From Tabrizicola aquatica (GTDB lineage: Bacteria > Pseudomonadota > Alphaproteobacteria > Rhodobacterales > Rhodobacteraceae): a stretch of DNA of 64,000 nt. This document shows, one piece after another, positions 47,401-56,309 of this stretch (position 1 is the first letter of the stretch; the number at the start of each line of letters is the position of its first letter). The stretch is taken from contig NZ_PJON01000001.1 of NCBI RefSeq assembly GCF_002900975.1, positions 868,001 to 932,000 on the forward strand, written 5' to 3'. Made by a program: the position numbers and the translations under genes. The notes under the pieces are model-generated. The model had not been told where the DNA came from, made no database searches, and worked only from the letters and a program-made list of their open reading frames with translations.

Positions 47401-47739
47401 GCGGGGATGCTGCCCTCGGCGCTGGGGGTGGGCGAAGGCGGGGCCTTCCGCGCGCCGATGGCGATCGCGGTGATGGGCGGGATCATCGTCTCGACCGTGT
47501 TGAGCCTGGTCGTCGTGCCGTCGATGTATCTGGTGATGGACGATCTGTCGCGGCTCTTCTCCTGGGTCCTGGGCCGCTTCATCGGCCGCAAGGAAGTCGA
47601 GCCGGAAAGCCCCGAGGCGCATGTGCTGGCCGAGCGGATCGAGCAGGGCCGCGAGGAGTTGGCGCTGGTGCAGGGCCGGCTGATGGCGCTGGAGGCCAAG
47701 CTGACCGGCGGCCAGGCGCGGCCGCACGCGGCAGAATAG
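44413..47739 (+). CDS. RND-type multidrug efflux permease (AcrB/MexF family)
   Basis: 1108 residues from ATG 44413 (MNFSAWSIRNPVAPLLAFFL). Twelve membrane helices in two repeats. Proton-relay aspartates are in GILVDDAIVEIENIARHI. The conserved N-terminal LPITRFPNIDVPLVAVSV and the late GIVAKNAILLIDFAIEMR are typical. A coiled-coil-like C-terminal tail (about 1065-1100) is somewhat long. It exports hydrophobic compounds using the proton gradient. The operon ends at the two-hairpin repeat at 47.76 kb. Confidence 0.94.
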   Translation: MNFSAWSIRNPVAPLLAFFLLMVLGWQSFNSLPITRFPNIDVPLVAVSVAQSGAAPAEMETQITKEIEDAVAGLTGAKRVTSTVTDGLSTTVVEFRMEIPTDKAVQDVKDAVDQIRGDLPGGIEAPIVSRIDVEGQAIMTFTVTAPNRTMEELSWFVDDTVTRALQGRPGIGRVTRIGGADREIRVELDPVRMDSYGVTAQAVSAQIAATNTNLGAGKVNLGEGEQVIRTLGDSGTVDSLAQTTIALPSGRFVKLTDLGRVVDSYEELKSFARFDGEATVAFLVFRSKGASEVSVAETTNTVVDQLRAENPDVTISMVDDSVFYTYGNYEAAIHTLLEGALLAVLVVLAFLRNWRATLIAAVALPLSAVPTFWLMDMLGFSLNLVSFLALTLATGILVDDAIVEIENIARHIRMGKTPFRAAIEAADEIGLAVIATTFTIVAVFVPVSFMPGIPGQYFRQFGLTVAIAVLFSLLVARLITPMMAAYLMRTKDAVGHDEGHGDGLIMRGYLRMVHATTKVRRSSTRPWLALPTYYVTLVVAIGVVILSVIAMLQVPGSLFPPEDESRIVVSVELPPGSTLDDTAATTDRMRDAVLEIEGVKSVLVIGGSTPLGDRDIRRATFTIILDRLDNGLGRKLSDLAQRIPLVGPILPEAPLQGRIRPQAEIETEVFNALREVPDLRAYKAAAMGGGARPFSFDILSDDEQDLDEAIRKIDEALRLEPMFLNASTEASLPRPEIQITPKADEAARLGVTVQQIASVVRVATIGDISAALGKLSIDNRQVPIRVQLDEASRDNLARISALKLMTAVGPVPLSAVATVEVAEGPSVVKRLNRLRVATVGADIAPGFVLDQATARFQELLPTLNLPASVQVSPSGDAEVQAELVGSFVNAMVLGVLLMMFVLILLFHSVVQPVTIIFSLLLSVGGVAAALILTQNPLSMPVLIGILMLMGIVAKNAILLIDFAIEMRVRGMNRIEAVIEAGHKRARPIVMTSIAMSAGMLPSALGVGEGGAFRAPMAIAVMGGIIVSTVLSLVVVPSMYLVMDDLSRLFSWVLGRFIGRKEVEPESPEAHVLAERIEQGREELALVQGRLMALEAKLTGGQARPHAAE

Positions 47740-47761
47740 GGCGGGACGGTCGGGCCGGGGC

Positions 47762-47810
47762 CAAATTCCTTAAGTAAGGAATTTGTCAAAATCCTTGCTT
47801 AAGGATTTTG
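47762..47810. repeat. Dual-palindrome intergenic repeat, copy 2
   Basis: Hairpin A has arms CAAATTCCTTA / TAAGGAATTTG (47762-47785). Hairpin B has arms CAAAATCCTT / AAGGATTTTG (47787-47810) with a 4-nt loop. Flanks are GGGGC on the left and GGTCCC on the right, as in the other copies. It separates the convergent RND and hyuB genes and contains the hyuB stop codon (47799-47801). Bidirectional terminator is the likely role. Confidence 0.82.
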
Positions 47811-49496
47811 GGTCCCGGTCGCGCCCTTCGGCCATAGGCGCGCCGCCTCCTCTGCCGTATAGCGACCAAGGCGCACATCTTCGGCCACCAGCGCGGGGTC
47901 GCGGGCAGCGGGCGGGCCATAGCCCCCGCCGCCCGGCGTGCGGACGCGGACCCGGTCGCCCGGTTCCAGAGCGATGTCCTGGGCCTTGGACAGATGTTCC
48001 GGCACCAGCGTCACCCCGCCCCGGATCACCTCGACCCGGTTCAGCGCGCCATCCTGGCCGCCAAGGGCGCCTTGCGGCCCGGTGCGGCCGTGGTCCATGA
48101 CGAAACTGGCCCGGGCCTGACCACGCAGCAGTTCGATCTCGTAATCCAGCCCGAAGCCGCCGCGGTGCTGCCCTGCCCCGCCCGAGCCTTCGTGCAGCGC
48201 GTAGCGACGGAAGAGGACGGGATAGGTCTGCTCCATGATCTCGACCGGGGGGGCCTTGGAAATGCCGATGGTAGAGCAGCCGTTGGCGATGCCGTCGCCG
48301 CCGGCAAAGCCGCCATAGCCGCCGCCGGAAATCTGGTACATCACATAGTCGCGCCCCTTTTCGGGGTCATGCCCGCCCAGCCCGAAGTTGCCGCTGGTGC
48401 CTGCGGGCGCGGCAGTCACCCGGTCCGGGATCGCCTGGACCAGTGCGGCAAACACCGCCTCGGCAATCCGCTGGCTGACCTCGGCCGCGCAGCCCGAAAC
48501 GGGGCGCGGGTATTGCGCGTCAAGGAAGGTGCCTGCGATGCCGGTCACGGTCAGCGGCTCGAACGCGCCGGCGCTGATCGGGACGTCAGGGAAGATGTGG
48601 CGCATCGCAAGGTAGACCGCCGACAGCGTCGTCGCGCGGACCGAGTTCATCGGGCCCATGCAGGGCGGCGAGGAGCCGGCGAAGTCGAAGGTCAGGCCGT
48701 CGCCCTTTGTCACGGTCAGGGCAATGGTCAGGGGCTGGTTCACCACGCCGTCGCTGTCGATGCTGGCCGTGGCGCGATAGGTGCCGTCGGGGATCAGGTC
48801 GATCATCGCGCGCATCTGTTTCGCTGCAAGCTGGCGCATCTGCGCAATCGCCTCGGTCACGGTGGCGTCGCCATAGCGGTCCAGAAGCGCCCCCAGCCGG
48901 TCCGCCCCGACCAGCAGGGCCGAGGCCTGGGCCTTCACATCCCCGATCCGCTGTTCCGACACCCGGATGTTCGAGCAGATGATCTGGTAGATTTCCTGGT
49001 CCAGAACCCCCGCCTTGAACAGCTTGACCGGCGGGATGCGCAGCCCTTCCTGTTCTGCGCTGATCGCGCTGGCCGAAAAGCCGCCGGGCACCGCGCCGCC
49101 GGTGTCGGGCCAATGGCCGGTGTTGGAGAGCCAGCAGAAGATCGCGCCATTCCGCCAGACCGGCATGGCAAAGCGCACATCCATCAGATGCGTGCCGCCC
49201 AGGTAGGGGTCGTTGACGATGTAGATGTCGCCGGGCGCGGGCGCGGCGGTAATGCCTTCCGCAATGCGTTCCAGGATCGTGCGGGTCGAGAACTGCATGA
49301 CGCCGACAAAGACCGGCAGACCTTTCGATCCTTGCGCGATCAGGCTGCCGTCGGCGGCCGAATAGATCCCATCGGATCGGTCGTCGGCCTCGGCGATCAC
49401 CGGGCTGAAGGCGGCACGCGAGAAGGTCAGGTCCATCTCGTCGCAGACCTGCTGCAAGCCGGCCTGGATGACGGCAAGGGTGACGGGGTCGATCAT
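47799..49496 (-). CDS. hyuB: Hydantoinase B/oxoprolinase-family subunit
   Basis: 565 residues of the HyuB family. Recognisable segments are PVTLAVIQAGLQQVCDEMDL, DIYIVNDPYLGGTHLMDVRF and the C-terminal GAGQHRGGFGLDYEIELLRG and GYGPPAA. With HyuA it forms ATP-dependent enzymes that open hydantoins, oxoproline or related cyclic amides. The true substrate is unknown; the neighbouring Mo-hydroxylase and reductase genes suggest a lactam derived from an N-heterocycle. The stop lies inside a hairpin repeat. Confidence 0.9.
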   Translation of the reverse strand: MIDPVTLAVIQAGLQQVCDEMDLTFSRAAFSPVIAEADDRSDGIYSAADGSLIAQGSKGLPVFVGVMQFSTRTILERIAEGITAAPAPGDIYIVNDPYLGGTHLMDVRFAMPVWRNGAIFCWLSNTGHWPDTGGAVPGGFSASAISAEQEGLRIPPVKLFKAGVLDQEIYQIICSNIRVSEQRIGDVKAQASALLVGADRLGALLDRYGDATVTEAIAQMRQLAAKQMRAMIDLIPDGTYRATASIDSDGVVNQPLTIALTVTKGDGLTFDFAGSSPPCMGPMNSVRATTLSAVYLAMRHIFPDVPISAGAFEPLTVTGIAGTFLDAQYPRPVSGCAAEVSQRIAEAVFAALVQAIPDRVTAAPAGTSGNFGLGGHDPEKGRDYVMYQISGGGYGGFAGGDGIANGCSTIGISKAPPVEIMEQTYPVLFRRYALHEGSGGAGQHRGGFGLDYEIELLRGQARASFVMDHGRTGPQGALGGQDGALNRVEVIRGGVTLVPEHLSKAQDIALEPGDRVRVRTPGGGGYGPPAARDPALVAEDVRLGRYTAEEAARLWPKGATGTQNP

Positions 49497-49591
49497 GCTG
49501 CCTCTCCGGGACCGCTCATCGCGGCGCTGGCGCTTGCTCTTCGCTGCGGCCCTGCGAGGAGCGACCGAAGGGACGCGAGGAGCCGTGTCAT
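49493..49591 (-). CDS. Possible 32-residue ORF bridging hyuA and hyuB
   Basis: ATG 49591 overlaps the hyuA stop (ATGA), and the ORF's TGA overlaps the hyuB ATG (ATGA), so it spans the 91-bp gap exactly. It would encode MTRLLASLRSLLAGP and an Ala/Ser/Gly-rich remainder. The low-complexity composition and arginine-rich reading suggest a translated GC-rich intergenic sequence. A coupling leader is more likely than a functional protein. Confidence 0.25.
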   Translation of the reverse strand: MTRLLASLRSLLAGPQRRASASAAMSGPGEAA

Positions 49592-51606
49592 GCGCCGACC
49601 TCTACGATCAGGTTGCCGTCTCCGTCCTGGGCCACGCGGGCGCCGGGGTCGATGACGATGGTGGAGTCCATCTGTTCGATGACGGCGGGGCCTTGCAGGG
49701 TGGCCTCGGCCGGCAGGTGGTCGCGCCAGTAGACCGGCGTATCGTGCCAGCCGTCGAACCAGACCCGGCGGATGGCGCTGGGGTCCGCGCTGGCTTTGCG
49801 GCCTGCGGGGTCGATCAGACGCGACAGGTCCAGGGCCGGCCGCTCACCAATCACCGAGCAGTTCAAGTTCACCAGGTTCGCCCGGATCGTCGGCAGGTCG
49901 ACGCGGAAGCGGGCGTGATAGGCGGCCTCGAACCGGCGCTGAAGGTCCTCGCGGCTGGGGGTGGGCGACGGCAAGGGGACGCGCAGAAGATGGGTCTGGC
50001 CGACGAACTGCATTTCGGCGGAATATTCGGCGCGGGTGGTGGTGAGGGCGATCTTCTCCAGCCCGATCAGGCGGCGGCCCTCGGCCTCTTGCTGGGCAAG
50101 GACCTGGTGGACCTCGGCCATGTCCACCGCGTCAAGCGGGCGGTTCAGGGTGCGGACGAAGTCGTGGCGCAGGTCGGCCACGACGCAGCCAAGCGCATTG
50201 GTGATGCCGGGGCGGGCGGGGATCAGGACCTTGGGGACGTTCAACTCACGCGCAAGGGCCACGGCATGCAGGGGTCCGGCCCCGCCAAAGGCAAAGAGCG
50301 CAAAGTCGCGCGGGTCGGCGCCCATCGAGATCGAGACCATGCGGATCGCGCCGGCCATATGGGTGTTGGCGATGCGGATCACCGCCTCGGCCGCCTGTTC
50401 CACCGACAGGCCGAGGGGGGCCGCGATCTGGTCCTGCATCGTCTGATGCGCGGCGGCGGCGGCCTGGCCGAAGCGACTGGCGGGGAGGCGACCGAGGATC
50501 AGGTTCGCATCCGAGATCGTGACCCTGGTGCCCCCGCGTCCATAGCAGATCGGGCCGGGGGTGGAGCCGGCGCTTTCCGGCCCGACCCGCAGCATCCCGC
50601 CCGCGTCGATCCGGGCGATGGAGCCGCCGCCCGCGCCAACGGTGCGCACGTCCACCATCGGGACATGGATCGGCATGGCATATTCGACCTCGATCTCGTT
50701 CGAGACCGGGGCCACGCCACCCCGGATCATCGCCACGTCCGTGCTGGTGCCGCCCATGTCATAGGTCAGAAGGTTCGGCATCCCCGCCCGCCGCCCGGTG
50801 GCCACGGCGGCCATCACGCCCGAGGCCGGGCCGGACATCACGGTCTTGACCGCCTCGCGCGCGACGTCCTTGGCCGCCACCATGCCGCCGTTGCCGTTCA
50901 TCACCAGAAGGTCGCGGGCATAGCCCTTGGCCGCCAGTTGCGCGGCCAGCCGGGCGACGTAGCGTTCCAGCAGTGGCTGGACCGAGGCGTTGACGGCCGC
51001 CGTCACCCCCCGCTCATACTCCCGCGATTCCGACAGAAGGGCATGGCCCAGGGTGATGTAGTCGTTGGGCCAGAGTTCGCGCGCCACTTCGGCCGCGCGC
51101 AATTCGTGCGCGGGGTTGGCATAGGCGTGCAGGAAGTGGATCACCAGCGCCTCACAGCCCTGGTCGCGCAGTTGGATGACGGCGGCGCGCAGGGCGTCCT
51201 CGTCCAGGGGCGTCAGGACGCGGCCGCGGGCGTCCATGCGCTCGGGCACCTCCAGGCGCAGGTCGCGGGGGATGACGGGGGTGAAGGAGCCGTGCATCCC
51301 GTAAGCCTGCGGCCGGGTGCGGCGGCCAAGTTCCAGCACGTCGCGAAAGCCCATCGTGGTGACAAGGCCGGTCTTGGAGAGCTGGCGTTCCAGCACCGCG
51401 TTGGTCGTGGTGGTGGTGCCATGGACGATAAGGTCGATCTGCGACAGTTCCGCCCCCGCCGCGTCGAAGGCGGCCAGCACGCCGCCGGCCTGGTTCGGCA
51501 GCGTGGTCGGCACCTTGGCCAGCCGCACCGCGCCGGTGGCCGGATCGAAGATCGCAAGGTCGGTAAAGGTGCCGCCCACGTCGACACCGGCGACAAGGCC
51601 CGTCAT
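49588..51606 (-). CDS. hyuA: Hydantoinase A/oxoprolinase-family subunit
   Basis: 672 residues from ATG 51606, with AGGGTGG upstream; GTG 51615 is an alternative. The N-terminal ATPase domain has VAGVDVGGTFTDLAIFD. The central part has TYDMGGTSTDVAMIRGG and GPICYGRGGTRVTISDANL, and GAGGGSIARIDAGG follows. These are typical of the actin-fold, ATP-binding HyuA family. It phosphorylates and opens a cyclic amide together with HyuB. Confidence 0.92.
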   Translation of the reverse strand: MTGLVAGVDVGGTFTDLAIFDPATGAVRLAKVPTTLPNQAGGVLAAFDAAGAELSQIDLIVHGTTTTTNAVLERQLSKTGLVTTMGFRDVLELGRRTRPQAYGMHGSFTPVIPRDLRLEVPERMDARGRVLTPLDEDALRAAVIQLRDQGCEALVIHFLHAYANPAHELRAAEVARELWPNDYITLGHALLSESREYERGVTAAVNASVQPLLERYVARLAAQLAAKGYARDLLVMNGNGGMVAAKDVAREAVKTVMSGPASGVMAAVATGRRAGMPNLLTYDMGGTSTDVAMIRGGVAPVSNEIEVEYAMPIHVPMVDVRTVGAGGGSIARIDAGGMLRVGPESAGSTPGPICYGRGGTRVTISDANLILGRLPASRFGQAAAAAHQTMQDQIAAPLGLSVEQAAEAVIRIANTHMAGAIRMVSISMGADPRDFALFAFGGAGPLHAVALARELNVPKVLIPARPGITNALGCVVADLRHDFVRTLNRPLDAVDMAEVHQVLAQQEAEGRRLIGLEKIALTTTRAEYSAEMQFVGQTHLLRVPLPSPTPSREDLQRRFEAAYHARFRVDLPTIRANLVNLNCSVIGERPALDLSRLIDPAGRKASADPSAIRRVWFDGWHDTPVYWRDHLPAEATLQGPAVIEQMDSTIVIDPGARVAQDGDGNLIVEVGA

Positions 51607-51668
51607 GCCCGCCACCCTGTCCCACGTCGAAGGATTCCGGCCGCCCGATGGTCAGCGCAAGGCGTCAT

Positions 51669-52367
51669 TCATACCCCCACATAGGTTCGGAACAGCGGGT
51701 CGCTGGCGGTCAGGCCCGCCACATCCCGTCCCGCTTCGATCCGGCCCGCGACCATGAAGGCCACGCGGTCGGCCAGTTTCAGCACCGCATCCACCCGTTG
51801 TTCCACCAGCACCACGGCCACGCCCTGCCCTTTCAGCGTCACCACCGCCTCCTGGATCAGTGCGATGATCGAGGGTTGCAGCCCCTCGGTCGGCTCGTCC
51901 AGAAGCAGCACCCTGGGGTCAAGGCAAAGCGCGCGGGCGATGGCAAGCATCTGCTGCTCGCCGCCCGAAAGCGTGCCCGAGACCTGCCCCAGCCGGTCGC
52001 GCAGCCGGGGAAACAGGGTCAGCACCTGCTCCAGCCGGGCGGGGTCGTTGCGGCGGACAAGGCCGCCGACGGCCAGGTTTTCCGCCACGGTCAGGGGACC
52101 GAACAAGCGGCGGCCCTGGGGCACATAGGCCAGGCCGCGCTTTGGCACCTCATGCGCGGGCAGGCCGTGCAGGGGCTGGCCGTCCAGCGTCACGGTCCCG
52201 GCGCTGGCAGAAACCAGGCCCATCAGCGCCTTGAGGAAGGTGGACTTGCCCACCCCGTTGCGGCCCATCAGGCAGGTGATCCGGCCCGGCTCGGCCCGGA
52301 AATCGACGCCGCGCAGCACGGTGACCGGGCCGTAGCCTGCGGTCAGGCCCTGAACCTCAAGCGCCAA
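51669..52367 (-). CDS. livF: Branched-chain-type ABC importer ATPase (LivF-like)
   Basis: 232 residues. Walker A is CLMGRNGVGKSTFLKALMG, the signature is GTLSGGEQQMLAIARALCLD and Walker B is LLLDEPTEGL. The LivF-specific AYVPQGRRLFGPLTVAENL is present. It forms the ATPase pair with LivG. It overlaps livG by 11 bp. The LIV family carries amino acids but also urea, short amides and aromatic acids, and here it probably serves the catabolic cluster. Confidence 0.92.
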   Translation of the reverse strand: MALEVQGLTAGYGPVTVLRGVDFRAEPGRITCLMGRNGVGKSTFLKALMGLVSASAGTVTLDGQPLHGLPAHEVPKRGLAYVPQGRRLFGPLTVAENLAVGGLVRRNDPARLEQVLTLFPRLRDRLGQVSGTLSGGEQQMLAIARALCLDPRVLLLDEPTEGLQPSIIALIQEAVVTLKGQGVAVVLVEQRVDAVLKLADRVAFMVAGRIEAGRDVAGLTASDPLFRTYVGV

Positions 52368-53061
52368 GGTAGGCCTCCTGCACGGCAGGATTGGCGCGGA
52401 CCTCGGCGGGCGTGCCGGTTGCCAGGACCCGGCCGAAGGTCAGGACGGTGATCCGGGTGGCAAGGTCCATCACCACCTCCATGTTGTGTTCGATCAGCAG
52501 GACAGTTGTCTGCGGCACCAGGCTGCGGACCAGGGTCTTGAACCCCTCGATCTCGCTGGCGGCAAGGCCCTGGGTCGGCTCGTCCAGGATCAGCAGCTTG
52601 GGGTTCAGCGCCAGGCCCATCGCCAGTTCCAGCAGGCGCTGGTGGCCGTAGGACAGCGTCTGCGCCTCTTGCTCCTCCAGCCCTTGCAGTCCGACACGGG
52701 CCAGCGCGGCGCGGGTGCGGGCGGCCAACTCGGCGGACCCCTGGGACTGCACCGCGAGCGCCACGTTGTCGAACACGGTCAGCCGCGGGAAGATCGAGGT
52801 GATCTGGAAGGTATAAGCAATCCCCTTGCGCACGCGGGCATGGGCGGGAAGCCGGGTGATGTCCTCGCCACCCAGAAGGATGGTCCCGGACTGGGCCGGC
52901 AGGCGCCCGGACAGAAGGCTGACAAAGGTCGTCTTGCCGGCCCCGTTCGGACCGATCAGGCCATGGATTTCGCCCGGTTGCAGGGCGAAATCCACCCCGT
53001 CCACCGCCCGCAAGCCGCCGAAGTGCCGGGTCAGGCCGCGCGTCTCGATCAGGACAGCCAT
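52357..53061 (-). CDS. livG: Branched-chain-type ABC importer ATPase (LivG-like)
   Basis: 234 residues from ATG 53061, with AAGGTGG 6 nt upstream. Walker A is LIGPNGAGKTTFVSLLSG. LSYGHQRLLELAMGLALNPK replaces the usual LSGGQ, as is normal for some LivG-type ATPases. Walker B is LLILDEPTQGLA. IAYTFQITSIFPRLTVFDNV is LivG-like. It overlaps the end of livM by 13 bp. Confidence 0.9.
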   Translation of the reverse strand: MAVLIETRGLTRHFGGLRAVDGVDFALQPGEIHGLIGPNGAGKTTFVSLLSGRLPAQSGTILLGGEDITRLPAHARVRKGIAYTFQITSIFPRLTVFDNVALAVQSQGSAELAARTRAALARVGLQGLEEQEAQTLSYGHQRLLELAMGLALNPKLLILDEPTQGLAASEIEGFKTLVRSLVPQTTVLLIEHNMEVVMDLATRITVLTFGRVLATGTPAEVRANPAVQEAYLGA

Positions 53062-53996
53062 CTGGCCCACCTTTCCCGGATCGTCCCAAGGATGCCTTTC
53101 GGCGCGAACAGGACCAGCACCACAAGCGCCGCGCCGACGATGAACTGGTGCGCGGTGGTGATGCCGGTCGCGGCCTCGATCAGGGCGAACATCAGCAGCG
53201 CGCCAAGGAAGGGGCCAAGCGTGGTGCCCGCGCCGCCCAGAAGGACGTAAAGCATCGGCAGGATCGAATACTGGATCGTGGCGAAACTGGCCCCGACATA
53301 GCCGAACAGGATCGCATAGGCCGCCCCCGCCGCCCCGGCATAAAGGCCCGAGATCGTCAGCGCCGCCAGTTTGACGGTGAAGGGGTTCATCCCCAGCATC
53401 CGGCTGCGCTCCTCATTCTCGCGCATCGCGACCATGGTCCGGCCGAAGGGTGAGCGGACAAGGGCCAGGCTGGCACAAAGGCCGATGGCAAAGATCGTCA
53501 GCGCCGCAAGAAAGCGGGGGGTGTCGGTGGACAGATCAAAGCCCATGAGCGTGCGGCTGGCGGCGGCGACGGCAAACCCGTCGTCCCCGCCGGTAATCGG
53601 GGCGAAGTAAAGCAGTGTCAGGAAGCCGGCCTGGGCGAACATCAGCGTCACGATCATGAAGCTGACCCCCGCCGTCCGCAGGGCGAGCAGGCCAAGGGCC
53701 GCAGCGACGAGGCCCCCGCCTGCGATCCCGGCGATGAAGGCGGGGCCGGCGGTCCAGCCCCAAAGCTGGGCCGGAAGTCCCGCCGCATACATCCCGGCGG
53801 CAAGCAGCAGCGCATGGCCCAGGCTGAGAAGGCCAGTGTAGCCGAAGGCCAGGTTGTAGCCCATCGCAAAGACCGCCAGGACCATGATCCGCGCAAGGTT
53901 GGTGGCGTGGTAGGGCGAGAGCAGGAACTGCGCCGCGAACAGGGCGGCGATGAGGGTAAGATGAAGCACCCAGACCTTCACGCCCCCACCTGTCAT
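53049..53996 (-). CDS. livM: Branched-chain-type ABC importer permease (LivM-like)
   Basis: 315 residues with about ten hydrophobic segments. Conserved AMGYNLAFGYTGLLSLGHAL near the N-terminus and RENEERSRMLGMNPFTVKLA in the cytoplasmic loop are diagnostic of LivM. Its ATG overlaps the livH stop (ATGA, 53993-53996). Confidence 0.92.
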   Translation of the reverse strand: MTGGGVKVWVLHLTLIAALFAAQFLLSPYHATNLARIMVLAVFAMGYNLAFGYTGLLSLGHALLLAAGMYAAGLPAQLWGWTAGPAFIAGIAGGGLVAAALGLLALRTAGVSFMIVTLMFAQAGFLTLLYFAPITGGDDGFAVAAASRTLMGFDLSTDTPRFLAALTIFAIGLCASLALVRSPFGRTMVAMRENEERSRMLGMNPFTVKLAALTISGLYAGAAGAAYAILFGYVGASFATIQYSILPMLYVLLGGAGTTLGPFLGALLMFALIEAATGITTAHQFIVGAALVVLVLFAPKGILGTIRERWARWLS

Positions 53997-54871
53997 GCCC
54001 TGGCTCCGAACAGGCCCTGCGGACGAAAGACCAGGACCATGGCGACCAGAAGCGTCGCCAGGATCTTGGCAAGGGTCGGCGTGAAGAACATGCTGATCAC
54101 GCCATCCGACAGGCCGATCACCAGCGCGGCGATCAGGGTTCCGCGCAATGACCCAAGGCCGCCGATGATGACGACAATGAAGGACAAAAGCAGGGGGTCA
54201 TGGCCCATCAGGTATTGGGCCTGCTGGATCGGGACGATCAACACTCCGGCCAATGCGGCCAGCCCCGCGCCAAGCGCGAAGGTGCCCATGTAGACCCGGT
54301 CCACGTTGACCCCGAAGGCCTGGGCGGTGGACCGGTCCACCTGCGTCGCCCGCATGATGAGGCCCGCCCTGGTGCGGGTCATGAACAGCCACAGGCCAAG
54401 CAGCACCAGCTCGGCGGCAAGGACCACGAACAGCTTGTAGCCGGAATAGCCGAACCAGGGCAGCTGGATGCGCCACTCGAAGGGGGCGGTCACGGGATAG
54501 GCATTGGGGCCATAAAGCGACAGCGCCGCCTGCTGCAGGATGTAGAGAAGGCCGATGGTGGCGACGATGGTCGCCTCGGGGTCATAGTTCAGCCGCTTCA
54601 GGATGAGGCCATCGGCGGCAGCAGCCAGGGCTGCGACCAGAAGCGGCGCGATGAGGACGGCCGCCAGGAAGGCCAGCGCCGGGGGGCCGGGGATCATGGT
54701 GGTGACGGCCCAGGCCAGGACCGCGCCCAGCATGTAGAACTCGCCATGTGCCACGTTGACGACGCGCATGACACCGAACACCAGCGACAGGCCCGCCGCC
54801 GCCAGCGCAAGAACTGCGGCGGTCACCAGGCCCTCCATCAGGGCAAGAAGCAGGAAGGGTCCGAAGGCCAT
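53993..54871 (-). CDS. livH: Branched-chain-type ABC importer permease (LivH-like)
   Basis: 292 residues from ATG 54871 (MAFGPFLLLALMEGLVTAAV). Membrane segments throughout. VMRVVNVAHGEFYMLGAVLA and IMRATQVDRSTAQAFGVNVD are LivH hallmarks. It forms the channel with LivM. It lies 83 bp after the binding-protein gene. Confidence 0.92.
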   Translation of the reverse strand: MAFGPFLLLALMEGLVTAAVLALAAAGLSLVFGVMRVVNVAHGEFYMLGAVLAWAVTTMIPGPPALAFLAAVLIAPLLVAALAAAADGLILKRLNYDPEATIVATIGLLYILQQAALSLYGPNAYPVTAPFEWRIQLPWFGYSGYKLFVVLAAELVLLGLWLFMTRTRAGLIMRATQVDRSTAQAFGVNVDRVYMGTFALGAGLAALAGVLIVPIQQAQYLMGHDPLLLSFIVVIIGGLGSLRGTLIAALVIGLSDGVISMFFTPTLAKILATLLVAMVLVFRPQGLFGARA

Positions 54872-54954
54872 GCAGGTCCTGTGACTGGGTTGGATGGGTG
54901 CTGCGCCCACCCGATGCGGGGGAGTAGGGTGGGCGATCCGCCCACCCTGCGGTT

Positions 54955-56229
54955 TCAGAAGGACATGGTCGTATAGTCGACCGCGTCCTCGTAAAGCCCC
55001 TCGTCGATCGTCGTCGTATGGACCTTGACCAGCTTGCCGCCCTGGACCTGACTGATGTGCTGCGAGCCAAAGACCTGGTGCGTCTTGCCGTTGAAGCGCT
55101 TGGCCCCCTGCGGCCGTTCGATGCCATAGGGCAGATCGGTGATCGCCTCCATCGCCTCGACCAGCTTTTGCCGGTCGGCGGGGCCGGTGTAGCCCGACGC
55201 CTCCATCGCCTGCTTGATGAAGTAGAGCGTCTCCCAGGTCGAGAACATGTGGCTGTAGGTCGACACATCCGCCGCGTCGCTGACCGATGCGCCGTTGTCG
55301 TCCACCCCTACGGCGGCGCGATAGGCGGCCTCATGCTCACCGGCATCGGTGGCTTTCACGCGGGGATGGGCTTCCCAGAAGTGCGAGCCTTCCAGGAATT
55401 CCAGGCCCGGCGTGGCCGTATCGACGGCCTCAAGCGAGTCGATGAAGCCGAAGAGCGCGGGCTTGGCGCCGGTCCCGTAGAACTCGCCCAATTCCTTGAC
55501 GAAGGTCAGGACGGCGGGGCCGACCATGACGTGATAGATGACCTCGGTCTCGGCCGGGATCTGCGGGAAATAGCGGGTGAAGCTGGTTTCGGTCGGGGGC
55601 ACGGCGATCTGGGCGATGACCTCGCCGCCCTGAGCCTGGATCGCGGCGGTGAAGAAGTCGCGGTGGTCGTGGCCGAAGGCATAGTCCGGAAAGACCATCG
55701 TGACCTTCTTGCCAAGGTTCTGGCTGACCCAGGGCGCCATCGTGGAAATCTGCGCACGGACATCGGTGATGCCGGGCTGCAGCGTCCAGCGGTTCAGCGC
55801 CCCGCTTGCGACGTGGTAGCCCTCGGAGCAGACGAGGTAGGGCACTTTCAACTCACCCGCCCTCGGCGCGGACCCCATGACGACATGGGAAAAGAGCGTT
55901 CCCATCACCAGGTCGCAGCCATCGGACTGGGTCAGCTTGTCCACCACCTCGGACCCGCGCTTGGGGTCGGTCGCGTCGTCCTCGAACAGGATCTCGACCG
56001 GACGGCCGGCGATGCCGCCGGCGTCATTGATCGCCTTCAGCGCGGCTTGCGCGGTGCGTTCGTACCAGCGGCCGTAGGCCGCGCCGATGCCGGTGCGGTG
56101 CAACTGGAAGCCGATCTTGATGGGCGCGGCCTGCGCCGCGACATAGCCCGGCAGGGCGGCGGTCAGTAGGCCCGCGCCCCCGGCCATCAGCAGGCCGCGG
56201 CGGGTGGGATGCAGCAAGGTGTTCGTCAT
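54955..56229 (-). CDS. ABC importer substrate-binding protein (LivJ/amide-urea type)
   Basis: 424 residues from ATG 56229. The N-terminus MTNTLLHPTRRGLLMAGGAG has twin arginines and a hydrophobic core, indicating a Tat or Sec signal. The mature protein is a type-I periplasmic fold: IKIGFQLHRTGIGAAYGRWY, then FEDDATDPKRGSEVVDKL. The length and AYGRWYERTAQAALKAINDA are closer to amide/urea or aromatic-acid binders than to strict LivJ. The upstream extension of its frame to 56991 is a shadow. It supplies substrate to LivHMGF. Confidence 0.9.
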   Translation of the reverse strand: MTNTLLHPTRRGLLMAGGAGLLTAALPGYVAAQAAPIKIGFQLHRTGIGAAYGRWYERTAQAALKAINDAGGIAGRPVEILFEDDATDPKRGSEVVDKLTQSDGCDLVMGTLFSHVVMGSAPRAGELKVPYLVCSEGYHVASGALNRWTLQPGITDVRAQISTMAPWVSQNLGKKVTMVFPDYAFGHDHRDFFTAAIQAQGGEVIAQIAVPPTETSFTRYFPQIPAETEVIYHVMVGPAVLTFVKELGEFYGTGAKPALFGFIDSLEAVDTATPGLEFLEGSHFWEAHPRVKATDAGEHEAAYRAAVGVDDNGASVSDAADVSTYSHMFSTWETLYFIKQAMEASGYTGPADRQKLVEAMEAITDLPYGIERPQGAKRFNGKTHQVFGSQHISQVQGGKLVKVHTTTIDEGLYEDAVDYTTMSF

Positions 56230-56309
56230 GTCCGTCTCTCCACTGTTGCGGCCTCTCAGCGGGCCCTTGATGTCATTGGCGGGCCAAGGCCCGGATTTGT
56301 CCAGCCTTT